From Sphingobium aromaticiconvertens (GTDB taxonomy: Bacteria; Pseudomonadota; Alphaproteobacteria; Sphingomonadales; Sphingomonadaceae): a stretch of DNA of 64,000 nucleotides. Below the pieces are notes generated by a model. The model ran no database searches. It saw only the letters and a program-made list of their open reading frames with translations, and was not told the origin of the DNA. The DNA lies in NCBI RefSeq assembly GCF_037154075.1, contig NZ_JBANRJ010000001.1, positions 4,769,501-4,833,500 of the forward strand. Direction: 5' to 3'. Shown piece by piece: positions 1 through 8,533 of the stretch; position 1 is the first letter of the stretch; each line of letters opens with the position of its first letter. The position numbers and the translations under genes are program-made.

Positions 1-1052
1 TCTTCATACATATCGCCCCGCGCCAACCGCAGATCGGTGCCCAGGCGCAGCACATGCGCGTCTCCAACGGGCGGGCGCAGTTCGATCTTGCCGCCGATCC
101 CCGTCGAGGGCGTGTTGCGCTGGTCCAGCGTCTTGCGGAAAGAGGAGGAGGAAATGACGATGTTCGAGAAGTTGCGCGCCTGAAGATAGGCCAGAGCATC
201 GACCTTCCACGCGCCACGCGACACCAGCCGGATGCTCGCATCCTGCCCCTGGCTCCCGCTGTCCGCACCCGCGAAGCGCAGCGTGCGGTCATCCTGAAAG
301 ATCAGGCCACGCACCTGCACCTCGGTATCGGCGGAAAGCGGCGCGACGGCGCGCACACCGACTGACCAGCTATCATAAGCGGCGGGAACGGTAGCGGCCA
401 CGCGCTGGTCGCGCGGCGTAGTCTGGAAACCATTCCCCCTGTCCCAGCGCCCCGATAGCGTCACATAGCCGTTGCCCAGATCAGGCGACTGGCTGGCCGA
501 TACTTCGGTCGCATCGCGGCTGCCATAAAAGGCGCTGCCGCTGATCTGCGGCAGTTGATCGCGGGTGGCGCTCGCCAGTTCGATCGTGCCGGCGACCGCG
601 CCTGCCCCGAACCCGCCACTCCCGCCTCCGCGCGTCACCCGGATCAATGACAGCCGATCGGGCACCAGCGCGCTAAAGGGGATGTAACCGAAAAAGGGGT
701 CGGCCATCGGCACCCCATCCAGCAGCACCAGGGTTCGACTGGATGCATTACCGCCAAGTGCGCGCAGGGTCGCGCCCTGCGCGGAAGGATTGGCGGACCG
801 GCTGTCCGACCGGCGGAACTGCTGGAAACCGGCAACATCCTGAAGAACGCTCTCGATCCGGCCCGAAGCGCTGTTCGTCAACCGGTCCGCATTTATCAGC
901 GTCGTGCCATAGGCTGGCGTGCCGGGTGGCAGAGGCAGGCCAGCGCCGGTAACAACAATCGTCCCACCCCCCTGCTCTGCGTCCGGAACCTGCGCCAGCA
1001 GCGGCCCCGTCCAGCCAAAGGTGGCAAGCGCGATATACCCGATAGACCTCAT
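1..1052 (-). CDS. TonB-dependent outer membrane receptor (C-terminus beyond window)
   Basis: The reading frame starts at ATG 1052 and runs off the left edge, so only the first 350 residues are seen. It opens with a signal peptide ending near LLAQ, then a short TonB-box-like stretch (GGGTIVVTG). A plug domain follows, with the typical SVLQDVAGF, ATLRALGGN, VLLDGVPMADP and RGGGSGGFGAGAVAGTIEL segments. After residue about 150 come alternating strands of the beginning beta-barrel. Such receptors import siderophores, vitamin B12 or other large nutrients across the outer membrane using TonB energy. The plug resembles vitamin B12/colicin-type receptors, but the substrate cannot be told. No promoter or riboswitch was recognised upstream. 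Confidence 0.9.
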   Translation of the reverse strand, partial: MRSIGYIALATFGWTGPLLAQVPDAEQGGGTIVVTGAGLPLPPGTPAYGTTLINADRLTNSASGRIESVLQDVAGFQQFRRSDSRSANPSAQGATLRALGGNASSRTLVLLDGVPMADPFFGYIPFSALVPDRLSLIRVTRGGGSGGFGAGAVAGTIELASATRDQLPQISGSAFYGSRDATEVSASQSPDLGNGYVTLSGRWDRGNGFQTTPRDQRVAATVPAAYDSWSVGVRAVAPLSADTEVQVRGLIFQDDRTLRFAGADSGSQGQDASIRLVSRGAWKVDALAYLQARNFSNIVISSSSFRKTLDQRNTPSTGIGGKIELRPPVGDAHVLRLGTDLRLARGDMYE

Positions 1053-1145
1053 TCTGCCCTTGCTCCCCTAAACCTGAGCCGCGGTGTACTGCCCGGCGGA
1101 AAGGAAGCAAGCCCCCGAATCAGCAGTAGAATCAGCCGTGGAATC

Positions 1146-1176
1146 AAAAAGGGCCGGCACCTCCCGGTACCGGCCC
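1146..1176 (-). terminator. Rho-independent terminator of typA
   Basis: Read on the minus strand just after the typA stop, an 11-bp GC-rich stem (GGGCCGGTACC paired with GGTGCCGGCCC, one G-U pair) with a GGGA loop is followed at once by TTTTT. It also separates typA from the TonB receptor gene downstream. Confidence 0.9.
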
Positions 1177-1185
1177 TTCCTATGA

Positions 1186-3003
1186 TCAGGCCGCTTTTGC
1201 GCGCGACATGCGCTTGCGCTCGTTCGGATCAAGGTAGCGCTTGCGGAGGCGGATCGTCTTGGGCGTCACCTCGACCAGTTCATCATCGTCGATATAAGCG
1301 ATCGCCTGCTCCAGCGTCAGCTTCCATGGCGGGGTCAGGCGAACGGCGTCGTCCTTGCCGCTGGCGCGGAAGTTGGTCAGCGCCTTCGACTTCATCGGGT
1401 TCACTTCCAGATCATCAGGCTTCGCATTCTCGCCGATGATCATGCCTTCGTAGAGCGCTTCGCCCACGCCGACCATCAGGATGCCGCGCTCTTCCAGCGG
1501 ACCCAGCGCATAAGCATTGGCTTCGCCCGCGCCGTTGGAGATGAGGACGCCATTCTTGCGGCCCTCGATCTTGCCCTTGTGGGGACCGTATTTCTCGAAC
1601 AGGCGGTTCATGATGCCGGTGCCGCGCGTGTCGGACAGGAATTCGCCATGATAGCCGATCAGGCCGCGCGAGGGGGCGGAGAAGGTGATGCGGGTCTTGC
1701 CGCCGCCCGAGGGACGCATATCCGTCATCTCAGCCTTGCGAATGTTCATCTTCTCGACGACCGTGCCTGAAAATTCCTCGTCCACGTCGATCATCACGGT
1801 TTCATAAGGCTCGGTCTTGTTGCCGTCCTCATCTTCGCCGAACAGCACGCGCGGGCGGCTGATGCTAAGTTCAAAGCCCTCGCGGCGCATGGTTTCGATC
1901 AGCACGCCGAGTTGAAGTTCGCCACGACCGGCGACTTCGAAACTATCCTTGTCGGCGCTCTCGGTCACCTTGACGGCTACGTTCGATTCGCCTTCGCGCG
2001 CCAGACGGTCGCGGATCATGCGGCTGGTGACTTTGGTGCCTTCGCGGCCCGCCATCGGCGAATCATTCACCGCGAAACGCATCGACAGCGTCGGCGGATC
2101 AATCGGCTGCGCCTGGATCGGCACGGTGACCGAGGTATCGCAAATAGTGTTGGCGACGGTGGCGACGGCAAGGCCGGCCAGCGAAATGATATCGCCTGCC
2201 TTGGCTTCATCGACAGGCACGCGATCAAGACCGTGGAAAGCCATGATCTTGGACGCACGACCCGTTTCGATGACCTTGCCATCCATGTCGAGCGCGTGGA
2301 TCGCCTGGTTCACCTTGACGGAACCGCTGGTCACGCGGCCGGTGAGGATGCGGCCAAGGAAATTGTCGCGATCCAGCAGCGTCACCAGAAAGGTGAAGGG
2401 CGCATCGACGTCCAGCGCCGGCGGCGGCACATGATCGACGATCTTCTGAAACATCGGGGTCAGCGTGCCCGAACGCGCCGAGGGATCTTCGCTGGCATAG
2501 CCGTTGCGGCCCGAAGCGTAGAGGACGGGGAAGTCGAGTTGCTCGTCGTTGGCCTCAAGGCTCACAAACAGATCGAACACTTCGTCCAGCACTTCCTGGA
2601 TGCGCTCATCGGGGCGATCGACCTTGTTGACGACGACGATGGGCTTGAGGCCCAGCGCCAGCGCCTTGCCGGTCACGAACTTGGTCTGCGGCATTGCGCC
2701 TTCCGACGAATCGACCAGCAGGATAACACCATCGACCATCGAGAGGATGCGCTCCACCTCACCGCCAAAGTCGGCGTGACCGGGCGTGTCGACGATATTG
2801 ATCCGGGTGCCTTCCCACTCGACCGAGGTGGGCTTCGCCAGAATGGTGATGCCCCGCTCCTTTTCCAGGTCGTTGCTGTCCATCGCCCGCTCTTCGACGC
2901 GCTGGTTGTCGCGGAAGGTGCCGGACTGGCGGAACAGCTGGTCGACGAGGGTGGTCTTGCCATGGTCAACGTGCGCGATGATCGCGATATTACGCAGGGA
3001 CAT
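1186..3003 (-). CDS. typA: Translational GTPase TypA/BipA
   Basis: This 605-aa ribosome-binding GTPase of the EF-G-like family acts in 50S assembly and stress or low-temperature adaptation. The start is ATG 3003, giving the [18 protein letters not shown] amino terminus; an upstream in-frame extension looks non-coding. G-domain motifs are clear: P-loop AHVDHGKTT, switch [10 protein letters not shown] and NKVD. Domain II ([16 protein letters not shown]), EF-G-like domains ([10 protein letters not shown]) and the BipA-specific C-terminal domain ([13 protein letters not shown]) follow. Length matches the family. The DUF899 gene lies upstream on the same strand with a 118-bp gap, so co-transcription is possible but unproven. 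A strong terminator follows. Confidence 0.97.
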   Translation of the reverse strand: MSLRNIAIIAHVDHGKTTLVDQLFRQSGTFRDNQRVEERAMDSNDLEKERGITILAKPTSVEWEGTRINIVDTPGHADFGGEVERILSMVDGVILLVDSSEGAMPQTKFVTGKALALGLKPIVVVNKVDRPDERIQEVLDEVFDLFVSLEANDEQLDFPVLYASGRNGYASEDPSARSGTLTPMFQKIVDHVPPPALDVDAPFTFLVTLLDRDNFLGRILTGRVTSGSVKVNQAIHALDMDGKVIETGRASKIMAFHGLDRVPVDEAKAGDIISLAGLAVATVANTICDTSVTVPIQAQPIDPPTLSMRFAVNDSPMAGREGTKVTSRMIRDRLAREGESNVAVKVTESADKDSFEVAGRGELQLGVLIETMRREGFELSISRPRVLFGEDEDGNKTEPYETVMIDVDEEFSGTVVEKMNIRKAEMTDMRPSGGGKTRITFSAPSRGLIGYHGEFLSDTRGTGIMNRLFEKYGPHKGKIEGRKNGVLISNGAGEANAYALGPLEERGILMVGVGEALYEGMIIGENAKPDDLEVNPMKSKALTNFRASGKDDAVRLTPPWKLTLEQAIAYIDDDELVEVTPKTIRLRKRYLDPNERKRMSRAKAA

Positions 3004-3121
3004 ATTTTGCCTTCGGGAGCTGGATGCCCGGTGACACTGTGCCAGACCGGGGTTTGGGCGCGCCCCTACAGGAAATGACGCGATGCGGCAAGGGCGGCGC
3101 ACTGATCCATGGAGCTGCCGG

Positions 3122-3826
3122 TCAATAGCGCAGCTTTGGATACCAGTGCGGGGGGCGTCCCTCCGGCGTCAGGTCCAGGATGGACCAGAGCGATGCGATA
3201 TCGGGCGCATCACGCGGGTCTTGCCCCGGATCGGCCATCTCCATCGTCATTTCGCTGGCCCAGAAGAGGCGTACCGCATCACCATCCCTGCGGAACACGA
3301 TGATCGCTGCACTCTCGCTGCCATCAGGGTTGAGAAGGCCAAGGTCGTCGGCATAGTCGTCGCCCACCGTCTGGATGAAATCGAGGTCCGACCAGCCGCG
3401 TTCCTGCGCGAAAAGAAACTGGCGCTCGACCGGGCTGCGCCCCAGTATCTTCAGGGCCACACGCTGCTTGATGTCGGCCGCATTGCCGTTCACCGCGCCC
3501 AGCCAGTTGGTACACATCGGACAGGGCCGTTCGCGCTGCGGCCCGTACATCCAGAGATAGCTGACCAGCGTGTCCTTTTCTCCGAACAGATCGATCAGGC
3601 CAACCTCGAACCCATTTTCGTCCTTGAAGCGATATGCTTTTTCGATCACCGGGCCGGGCGGGAGCGCACGGCGTTGTTCGGTCAACCGAGTCATGTGACG
3701 GCGAAACTCGATTTCATCGGCCAGCAGGGCTTGTCGCGCCGCCCGATATTCCGCGCTTTCGCCCGGAAACAGCGCCTTGCCCATGGCTGCGAGGTCGCTC
3801 GACGATTTCAAAACCGCTTCCATCAT
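3122..3826 (-). CDS. DUF899 family thioredoxin-like protein
   Basis: This is a 234-aa cytoplasmic protein of the DUF899 type, which has a thioredoxin-like fold; biochemical function is unknown. Visible hallmarks are an N-terminal helical segment with EFRRHMTRLTEQRRALPPG, then YRFKDENGFEVGLIDLFG, and a CPMC motif (CPMCTNWLG) at the position of the redox pair. The tail HWYPKLRY is typical of dehydrase/DUF899 proteins. I chose ATG 3826 because AGGAGAAGG stands 3-6 bases upstream; ATG 3823 is equally possible, and a longer start at 3853 lacks a ribosome-binding site. Confidence 0.75.
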   Translation of the reverse strand: MMEAVLKSSSDLAAMGKALFPGESAEYRAARQALLADEIEFRRHMTRLTEQRRALPPGPVIEKAYRFKDENGFEVGLIDLFGEKDTLVSYLWMYGPQRERPCPMCTNWLGAVNGNAADIKQRVALKILGRSPVERQFLFAQERGWSDLDFIQTVGDDYADDLGLLNPDGSESAAIIVFRRDGDAVRLFWASEMTMEMADPGQDPRDAPDIASLWSILDLTPEGRPPHWYPKLRY

Positions 3827-3987
3827 CTTCCTTCTCCTGTCGATGCAGGACAAATACAGTCAGCCCCTCTGGGTTCCTGACCAACCCCCGGCTCTTCCCA
3901 CGGGACTGGCGAATCCCTATCACTATCCTTCCGATTGCGCCTTGAAGCATAGGTGTTCTATATCAATATGACACCAGAGGAGATGAC

Positions 3988-5199
3988 ATGGCCACCACCG
4001 CGCCGACCACGACTGCTGATCCGCTGAACCTGACGCCCCCTGATCCGGTGCCCGCCGTCGCGCCCGAAAAGGCGGCTGGCCTGGTGCCGATCGAGGAGGA
4101 AAAAAAGTCGAAGCTGGACGAAAAGGTCGGGGCCTTCATCGACGATCTGGTGGCGCAGGACGCCAACAGCCCTGAATTTGGCGCGCGGGTCGACCAGTTG
4201 ACCAATATGGGGCGCAAGGAAATTGCCGAGGCGGCGGGTCATTCGAACCGGTTCCTCGACCGTCCCGTCCGGGCGATGGATAGCGACAACAAGGTTGGCG
4301 CCGACCTTGCCGAGCTGCGCCGCACCGTGGAAGATCTGGACCCCGGCAAGCGTGGCAGCCTGACCGCGCCCAAAAAGCTGTTTGGCCTGATCCCATTCGG
4401 CAACAAGATGCGTGACTATTTCGACAGCTATAAAAGCGCGCAAAGCCACATCAACGGCATATTGGGGTCGCTCGCCAGCGGCAAGGACGTGCTGATCAAG
4501 GACAATGCCGCGATCGACGTCGAACGGCAGAATATGTGGGCGACCATGGGCCGTCTGGAACAGATGATCCACATTTCCAAGACCATGGATGCCGGGCTGG
4601 AGGCCAAGGCGCTGGAACTGGATTCCACCGATCCGACCAAGGCCAAGGCGGTACGGGAAAGCGCCCTCTTCTACATCCGCCAGCGCAGCCAGGACCTGCT
4701 GACCCAGATGGCCGTCACGGTGCAGGGCTATCTCGCGCTGGATCTGGTCAAGAAGAACAATGTCGAACTGGTGAAGGGTGTCGATCGCGCCAGCACCACG
4801 ACGGTCGCGGCGTTGCGGACCGCCGTCACGGTGGCGCAGGCGCTGGTCGGGCAGCGACTGGTGCTCGAACAGATCACCGCGCTCAACACCACGACCGCGA
4901 ACATGATTGATTCGACGGGCGAACTGCTCAAGAGTCAGACCGCGCAAATTCACGAACAGGCGGCGTCCAGCACCATCCCGATCGAGACGCTCCAGCGCGC
5001 CTTCCAGAACATCTACGACACGATGGACAATATCGACGCCTTCAAGCTCAAGGCGCTGGAGAATATGAAGACCACCGTGAACACCTTGTCGCACGAGGTT
5101 GAGAAGTCGAAAGGCTATATCGCGCGCGCCGAAGGTCAGGCGCAGGCCGCCAAGGAAGTCCGCGCCGACAATCCCCTATTGAGCGCAATCGACGGATGA
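3988..5199 (+). CDS. telA: TelA family toxic anion resistance protein
   Basis: This 403-aa cytoplasmic, mostly helical protein belongs to the TelA/KlaA family, linked to tellurite and other toxic-anion or cell-envelope stress resistance; mechanism is not settled. A Pro/Ala-rich leader of about 45 residues precedes the conserved core, including LFGLIPFGNKMRDYFDSY, DNAAIDVERQNMWATMGRLEQ and LLTQMAVTVQGYLALD. The start ATG is preceded by GAGGAGATGAC. The gene is followed 7 bases later by a small membrane protein gene on the same strand, which suggests a two-gene operon. Divergent transcription from the DUF899 gene puts the promoter within 3827-3987. Confidence 0.9.
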   Translation: MATTAPTTTADPLNLTPPDPVPAVAPEKAAGLVPIEEEKKSKLDEKVGAFIDDLVAQDANSPEFGARVDQLTNMGRKEIAEAAGHSNRFLDRPVRAMDSDNKVGADLAELRRTVEDLDPGKRGSLTAPKKLFGLIPFGNKMRDYFDSYKSAQSHINGILGSLASGKDVLIKDNAAIDVERQNMWATMGRLEQMIHISKTMDAGLEAKALELDSTDPTKAKAVRESALFYIRQRSQDLLTQMAVTVQGYLALDLVKKNNVELVKGVDRASTTTVAALRTAVTVAQALVGQRLVLEQITALNTTTANMIDSTGELLKSQTAQIHEQAASSTIPIETLQRAFQNIYDTMDNIDAFKLKALENMKTTVNTLSHEVEKSKGYIARAEGQAQAAKEVRADNPLLSAIDG

Positions 5200-5206
5200 T
5201 GACCCC

Positions 5207-5917
5207 ATGACCGACGTTGACCGCCAGATCGCCCGATCGGCAGAAGTGCTCGACCGATCGCGGGACAGATACCGCTCCTTGTCCTCCCGTGCCCGCCAGC
5301 GGCGCAATGCGGCGGTGATACGCAAGGTCAAATACGCCCTTGGCGCGGTGCTGGCCATATTGATCGCCAGCGCCGTTGCGGGCTTCTTCCTGCCGCTCGG
5401 TACGACCGGCGTCATGGTTGCGCTGGGCCTGATGATCGCAGCGGTCCTGCTGGTGATGGCGTTGCCGGGCGAGCGGGCCATCGCCCCCCAGCAACTGGTG
5501 GAAACGGAACTGGCCGCCTTGCCGCTCAAGACCGAAATCTGGCTGGAAAGCCAGCGCAAGGCGCTGCCCGCACCGGCCATTACGCTGGTCGATAGCATCG
5601 GCGTCCGGCTGGAGACGCTTGCGCCCCAGTTGGAGCGACTGGACCCTGCCGAACCGGCCGCGCAGGACATACGCCGCCTGCTGGCCGATCATTTACCCGA
5701 ACTCGTCACCGGCTATCAGTCGATACCCGCCCCCCTCCGCCGGGAGGAGCGCAACGGACGTGTGCCCGAAAAGCAGCTGATCGACGGACTGGGCGTGATC
5801 GATGCTGAAATCGACCGGGTGACGCAGCAGCTCGCCTCAGGCGATCTCGACAAGCTGGCGACGCAAAACCGTTTTCTCGAGCTCAAATATCAGGAAGCCA
5901 GGGAGTTGGGGCAATAG
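5207..5917 (+). CDS. TelA-linked membrane protein (XpaC-like)
   Basis: This 236-aa protein starts 7 bases after the telA stop. A basic N-terminal segment is followed by two adjacent membrane spans (about residues 42-62 and 66-86, YALGAVLAILIASAVAGFF and TGVMVALGLMIAAVLLVMA). A long soluble, helical C-terminal domain rich in Leu, Glu and Arg ends in an amphipathic stretch. In other bacteria TelA genes sit beside XpaC-type membrane proteins of this layout, so a partner role at the membrane is likely. That function is inferred from neighbourhood, not from catalytic residues. Confidence 0.75.
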   Translation: MTDVDRQIARSAEVLDRSRDRYRSLSSRARQRRNAAVIRKVKYALGAVLAILIASAVAGFFLPLGTTGVMVALGLMIAAVLLVMALPGERAIAPQQLVETELAALPLKTEIWLESQRKALPAPAITLVDSIGVRLETLAPQLERLDPAEPAAQDIRRLLADHLPELVTGYQSIPAPLRREERNGRVPEKQLIDGLGVIDAEIDRVTQQLASGDLDKLATQNRFLELKYQEARELGQ

Positions 5918-5918
5918 A

Positions 5919-5962
5919 GCGATTTCCAATCAGATGGACTCAGATGATGGTTAAGAAATCGC
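5919..5962 (+). repeat. Palindromic intergenic element after the telA operon
   Basis: Outer arms GCGATTTC and GAAATCGC pair perfectly, and inner CCA/TCA and TGATGG segments extend the pairing, so the transcript can fold into a long hairpin. It sits right after the stop at 5917 and has no T-tract. It resembles short dispersed palindromic elements found between genes in sphingomonads; family membership is from memory and needs a genome-wide count. Confidence 0.45.
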
Positions 5963-5996
5963 GGCAAGCCAAAGCCTCCAGCCCCTCCCGGCTGGC

Positions 5997-6152
5997 ATGA
6001 TCCACCTCACCCTTATCATTGTCGACTTTCTCACCGGGCTACTGGCGGCTGGTGCCTGGGCGCTGCTCGTCGCTGGGGGCGCGATTGCGGGTGTCGTGGG
6101 CAGCGGCTTCGTTGGCTTTACCCTGTTTCGAAAGTGGCGCCGGGGGAAGTAA
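5997..6152 (+). CDS. Possible 51-aa membrane protein
   Basis: A short open frame from ATG 5997 encodes an acidic-free hydrophobic peptide with one or two membrane spans (LTLIIVDFLTGLLAAGAWALLV then GGAIAGVVGSGFVGFTLF, shown in part) and a basic RKWRRGK tail, as expected for a positive-inside anchor. There is no obvious Shine-Dalgarno sequence and its 3' end overlaps the convergent PilZ gene by 35 bases. The composition looks like a real small membrane protein, but it could be chance. Confidence 0.4.
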   Translation: MIHLTLIIVDFLTGLLAAGAWALLVAGGAIAGVVGSGFVGFTLFRKWRRGK

Positions 6153-6459
6153 TCCCTCCGACTATCATCGTCACCAGCGTGTTCGATAGCCATGTGTCGA
6201 AACGCAGGCCAAAGCGCCGCCCTTCTACCCACATGACCCGCGAGGAGGTGAGGATTCCTACCCCCTCCAGTTCCACTCGCGCACCCGGCAGCACGCCTGC
6301 ATCAGCATGAGCGAGCGCTCCTGATCGCGACAGATCGAGCAAATGGCCGCGCACCGGCAGGCCATCGACGCGCATCGATACGGGTTCGAACAATTTATAG
6401 CGCGGCGATGCGCGTTGAAAATCCTGCGCTTTCGGGCGGATCGCTCGATGCTGGTTCAT
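6118..6459 (-). CDS. PilZ domain protein
   Basis: This 113-aa protein consists of one PilZ domain. The c-di-GMP-binding signature is complete: the RxxxR motif (RASPR, near residue 18) and the DxSxxG motif (DLSRSG, near residue 43), followed by a strand pattern ending in FGLRFD. It is likely a stand-alone c-di-GMP receptor acting on motility, exopolysaccharide or another envelope process; no partner gene is adjacent. The start is supported by GAGGGGA upstream of the ATG. It is convergent with the telA operon. Confidence 0.85.
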   Translation of the reverse strand: MNQHRAIRPKAQDFQRASPRYKLFEPVSMRVDGLPVRGHLLDLSRSGALAHADAGVLPGARVELEGVGILTSSRVMWVEGRRFGLRFDTWLSNTLVTMIVGGITSPGATFETG

Positions 6460-6558
6460 GTCTTCATTCCCCTCGACCGTAGCATAACCAGCGTGACAGC
6501 GTCACGTTCCGCAAATTGAAGGTTGCTCCCGCGTTAGGGATTCGAACCGTGCAAAAGG

Positions 6559-7290
6559 TCAGTCGTTCAGAGTGCAGGGGCGGATATAAGCAGGGTTGGG
6601 CCGCGCCGTCGCCCGTCTGAACCGCGCCAGATAGCCGCCCGCGGTAGGCTTGGGGATGAGTTGCTCCAGCCGAAAGCCCATCGCCGCAAACTCGCAGGCC
6701 AACAGGCGCGGCGGGGTGCCATGCTGATCGGTCGGCCGATCCGCATCCACCACGATCACCTCTCCATCAGCCTTCAGCGCGGGGCTGAGGTTCCAGAGGA
6801 AGGCATAGGGCTCGCTGATCTCATGATACATATGGACCATCAGGATACGGTCAAAACTGCCCGCCGGCAGTTTCGGATCGGCCGCCGTGCCCAGCCGGAC
6901 GCTCACATTCTTCCAGTCCTCACGGGTGATGCGGCTACCCAGCGCGTCGATCACCTCGGGCATGATATCCTCTGCCAGCACCCGGCCATCTGGGCCGACG
7001 CGCTTGGCCAGCCGCACGGTATAATAGCCTTCGCCAGCACCGATGTCCGCCACCGTCATGCCGGGCCGGATGCCCGCCCGGTCCATGATATCCTCTGCCT
7101 CATTGACCCGGTCGCGCGCTTCCTCGGTCGACCAGCGGGTCGAAACGATCGGCGCGATCGGCCGGTCCGCGCGTGGAAAAACGGCCAGATCAGGCGCGCG
7201 TTCGGACCGATTACCCGGAACCAGCGCGTCACAGGCCGACAGCAGGACCAGCGCGCAGCCAACCCCCGCCCCCAGCCCGATCCGACGCAT
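6559..7290 (-). CDS. Lipoprotein with SAM-dependent methyltransferase fold
   Basis: This 243-aa protein begins with a lipoprotein signal (lipobox LLSAC, Cys20), so it should be exported and lipid-anchored. The remainder is a class I methyltransferase-like domain with motif I VADIGAGEGYYT, an acidic loop and a post-motif region (SFDRILMVHMYHEI). The family is common in proteobacteria as periplasmic 'class I SAM-dependent methyltransferase'; whether it binds SAM in the periplasm is unclear. Its ATG shares one base with the prfB stop (TGATG), so it is the last, translationally coupled gene of the pbp1A-prfB operon. Confidence 0.8.
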   Translation of the reverse strand: MRRIGLGAGVGCALVLLSACDALVPGNRSERAPDLAVFPRADRPIAPIVSTRWSTEEARDRVNEAEDIMDRAGIRPGMTVADIGAGEGYYTVRLAKRVGPDGRVLAEDIMPEVIDALGSRITREDWKNVSVRLGTAADPKLPAGSFDRILMVHMYHEISEPYAFLWNLSPALKADGEVIVVDADRPTDQHGTPPRLLACEFAAMGFRLEQLIPKPTAGGYLARFRRATARPNPAYIRPCTLND

Positions 7291-8417
7291 CAGTCGACAT
7301 CTTCCACATCGACCGTCTCGCCCGTCACCTTCTGCGACAGCGCGGCGGCCATGAACGGGTCGAGCGCCCCGTCCAGCACATCGTCCGGCGCGGTGGAGGT
7401 GACGCCGGTGCGAAGATCCTTCACCAACTGATAGGGCTGAAGGACATAGGAGCGGATCTGATGGCCCCAGCCAATCTCCGTCTTCGCCTGATATTCACCC
7501 GACGCCGCTTCCTCGCGCTTGCGCAGTTCCGCTTCGTAAAGGCGAGCCTTGAGCATGTTCATCGCGGTCGCGCGATTCTTGTGCTGCGACCGGTCGTTTT
7601 GCGACGCCACGATGATGCCCGAGGGAACGTGGGTGATGCGGACCGCGGAGTCGGTGGTGTTGACGTGCTGCCCACCCGCACCCGATGCACGGTAAGTGTC
7701 GATCTTGAGATCGGATTCCTTGACCTCGATGTCGATGTCGTCGTCGATCACCGGATAGACCCAGACCGACGAGAAGCTGGTATGGCGGCGCGCGGCGCTG
7801 TCATAGGGGCTGATGCGGACCAGGCGATGGACGCCGCTTTCGGTCTTGGCATAGCCATAGGCATTCTCGCCCTTGATCAGGAAGGTCGCGGACTTGATGC
7901 CCGCCTGATCCCCGGCCTGATAGTCGACCAGTTCCACCTTGTAGCCGCGCCGTTCGGCCCAGCGGCGATACATGCGCGACAGGATTTCCGCCCAGTCCTG
8001 GCTTTCGGTGCCGCCCGCACCGGCGTGGATTTCCAGATAGGTGTCGCTGGCATCGGCCTCACCCGCCAGCAGCGCCTTGATCTTGTCCTCATCCGCGCGG
8101 TCGGCCAGCGCCTTGAGCGAGGCAATGGCCTCTGTAACCATCGCCTCATCATTCTCGGCCTCCGCCATTTCGATGAGTTCGGCGGTATCGGCCTTCTCCG
8201 AATCGATCGAGCGGGTGGCGCCAATAGCGTTGTCGAGGCGCGTGCGCTCCCGCATCACCTCCTGCGCGGCCTTTGGATTGTCCCACAGGGTCGGGTCCTC
8301 GACCCGCGCATTGAGTTCGTCGAGACGCCGCAGCGCCCGATCCCAGTCAAGGAAACGGCGCAGCAGGTCGAGCGCTGCATCAATGCGGTCAATATAGCCC
8401 TGCGCTTCGGCGCGCAT
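7290..8417 (-). CDS. prfB: Peptide chain release factor 2
   Basis: This 375-aa RF2 recognises UGA and UAA stop codons and triggers peptide release in the ribosome. The GGQ catalytic motif is intact (ASGAGGQHVN). The stop-codon recognition tripeptide, SPF in E. coli, reads SPY here (RISPYDSAARRHTSF). The gene is one uninterrupted frame: the autoregulatory UGA frameshift site of enterobacterial prfB is absent. It lies between pbp1A (117 bp upstream) and the coupled methyltransferase gene, an arrangement common in Alphaproteobacteria. Confidence 0.96.
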   Translation of the reverse strand: MRAEAQGYIDRIDAALDLLRRFLDWDRALRRLDELNARVEDPTLWDNPKAAQEVMRERTRLDNAIGATRSIDSEKADTAELIEMAEAENDEAMVTEAIASLKALADRADEDKIKALLAGEADASDTYLEIHAGAGGTESQDWAEILSRMYRRWAERRGYKVELVDYQAGDQAGIKSATFLIKGENAYGYAKTESGVHRLVRISPYDSAARRHTSFSSVWVYPVIDDDIDIEVKESDLKIDTYRASGAGGQHVNTTDSAVRITHVPSGIIVASQNDRSQHKNRATAMNMLKARLYEAELRKREEAASGEYQAKTEIGWGHQIRSYVLQPYQLVKDLRTGVTSTAPDDVLDGALDPFMAAALSQKVTGETVDVEDVD

Positions 8418-8533
8418 GTGTCGTCTCCAAATCTGCTCAACGGCGGTTCACTGATCACCGCTCGAAAGGTCGCCCTATTGAGGGAAATACGGGACTTCGA
8501 CAAGCGCCGCCCGAACGATCCCTTCTCAATAGC

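Noticed and set aside
1912..3078. 388-codon open frame opposite typA
   Set aside because: Antisense shadow of a fully conserved GTPase gene, with no family features or ribosome-binding site.
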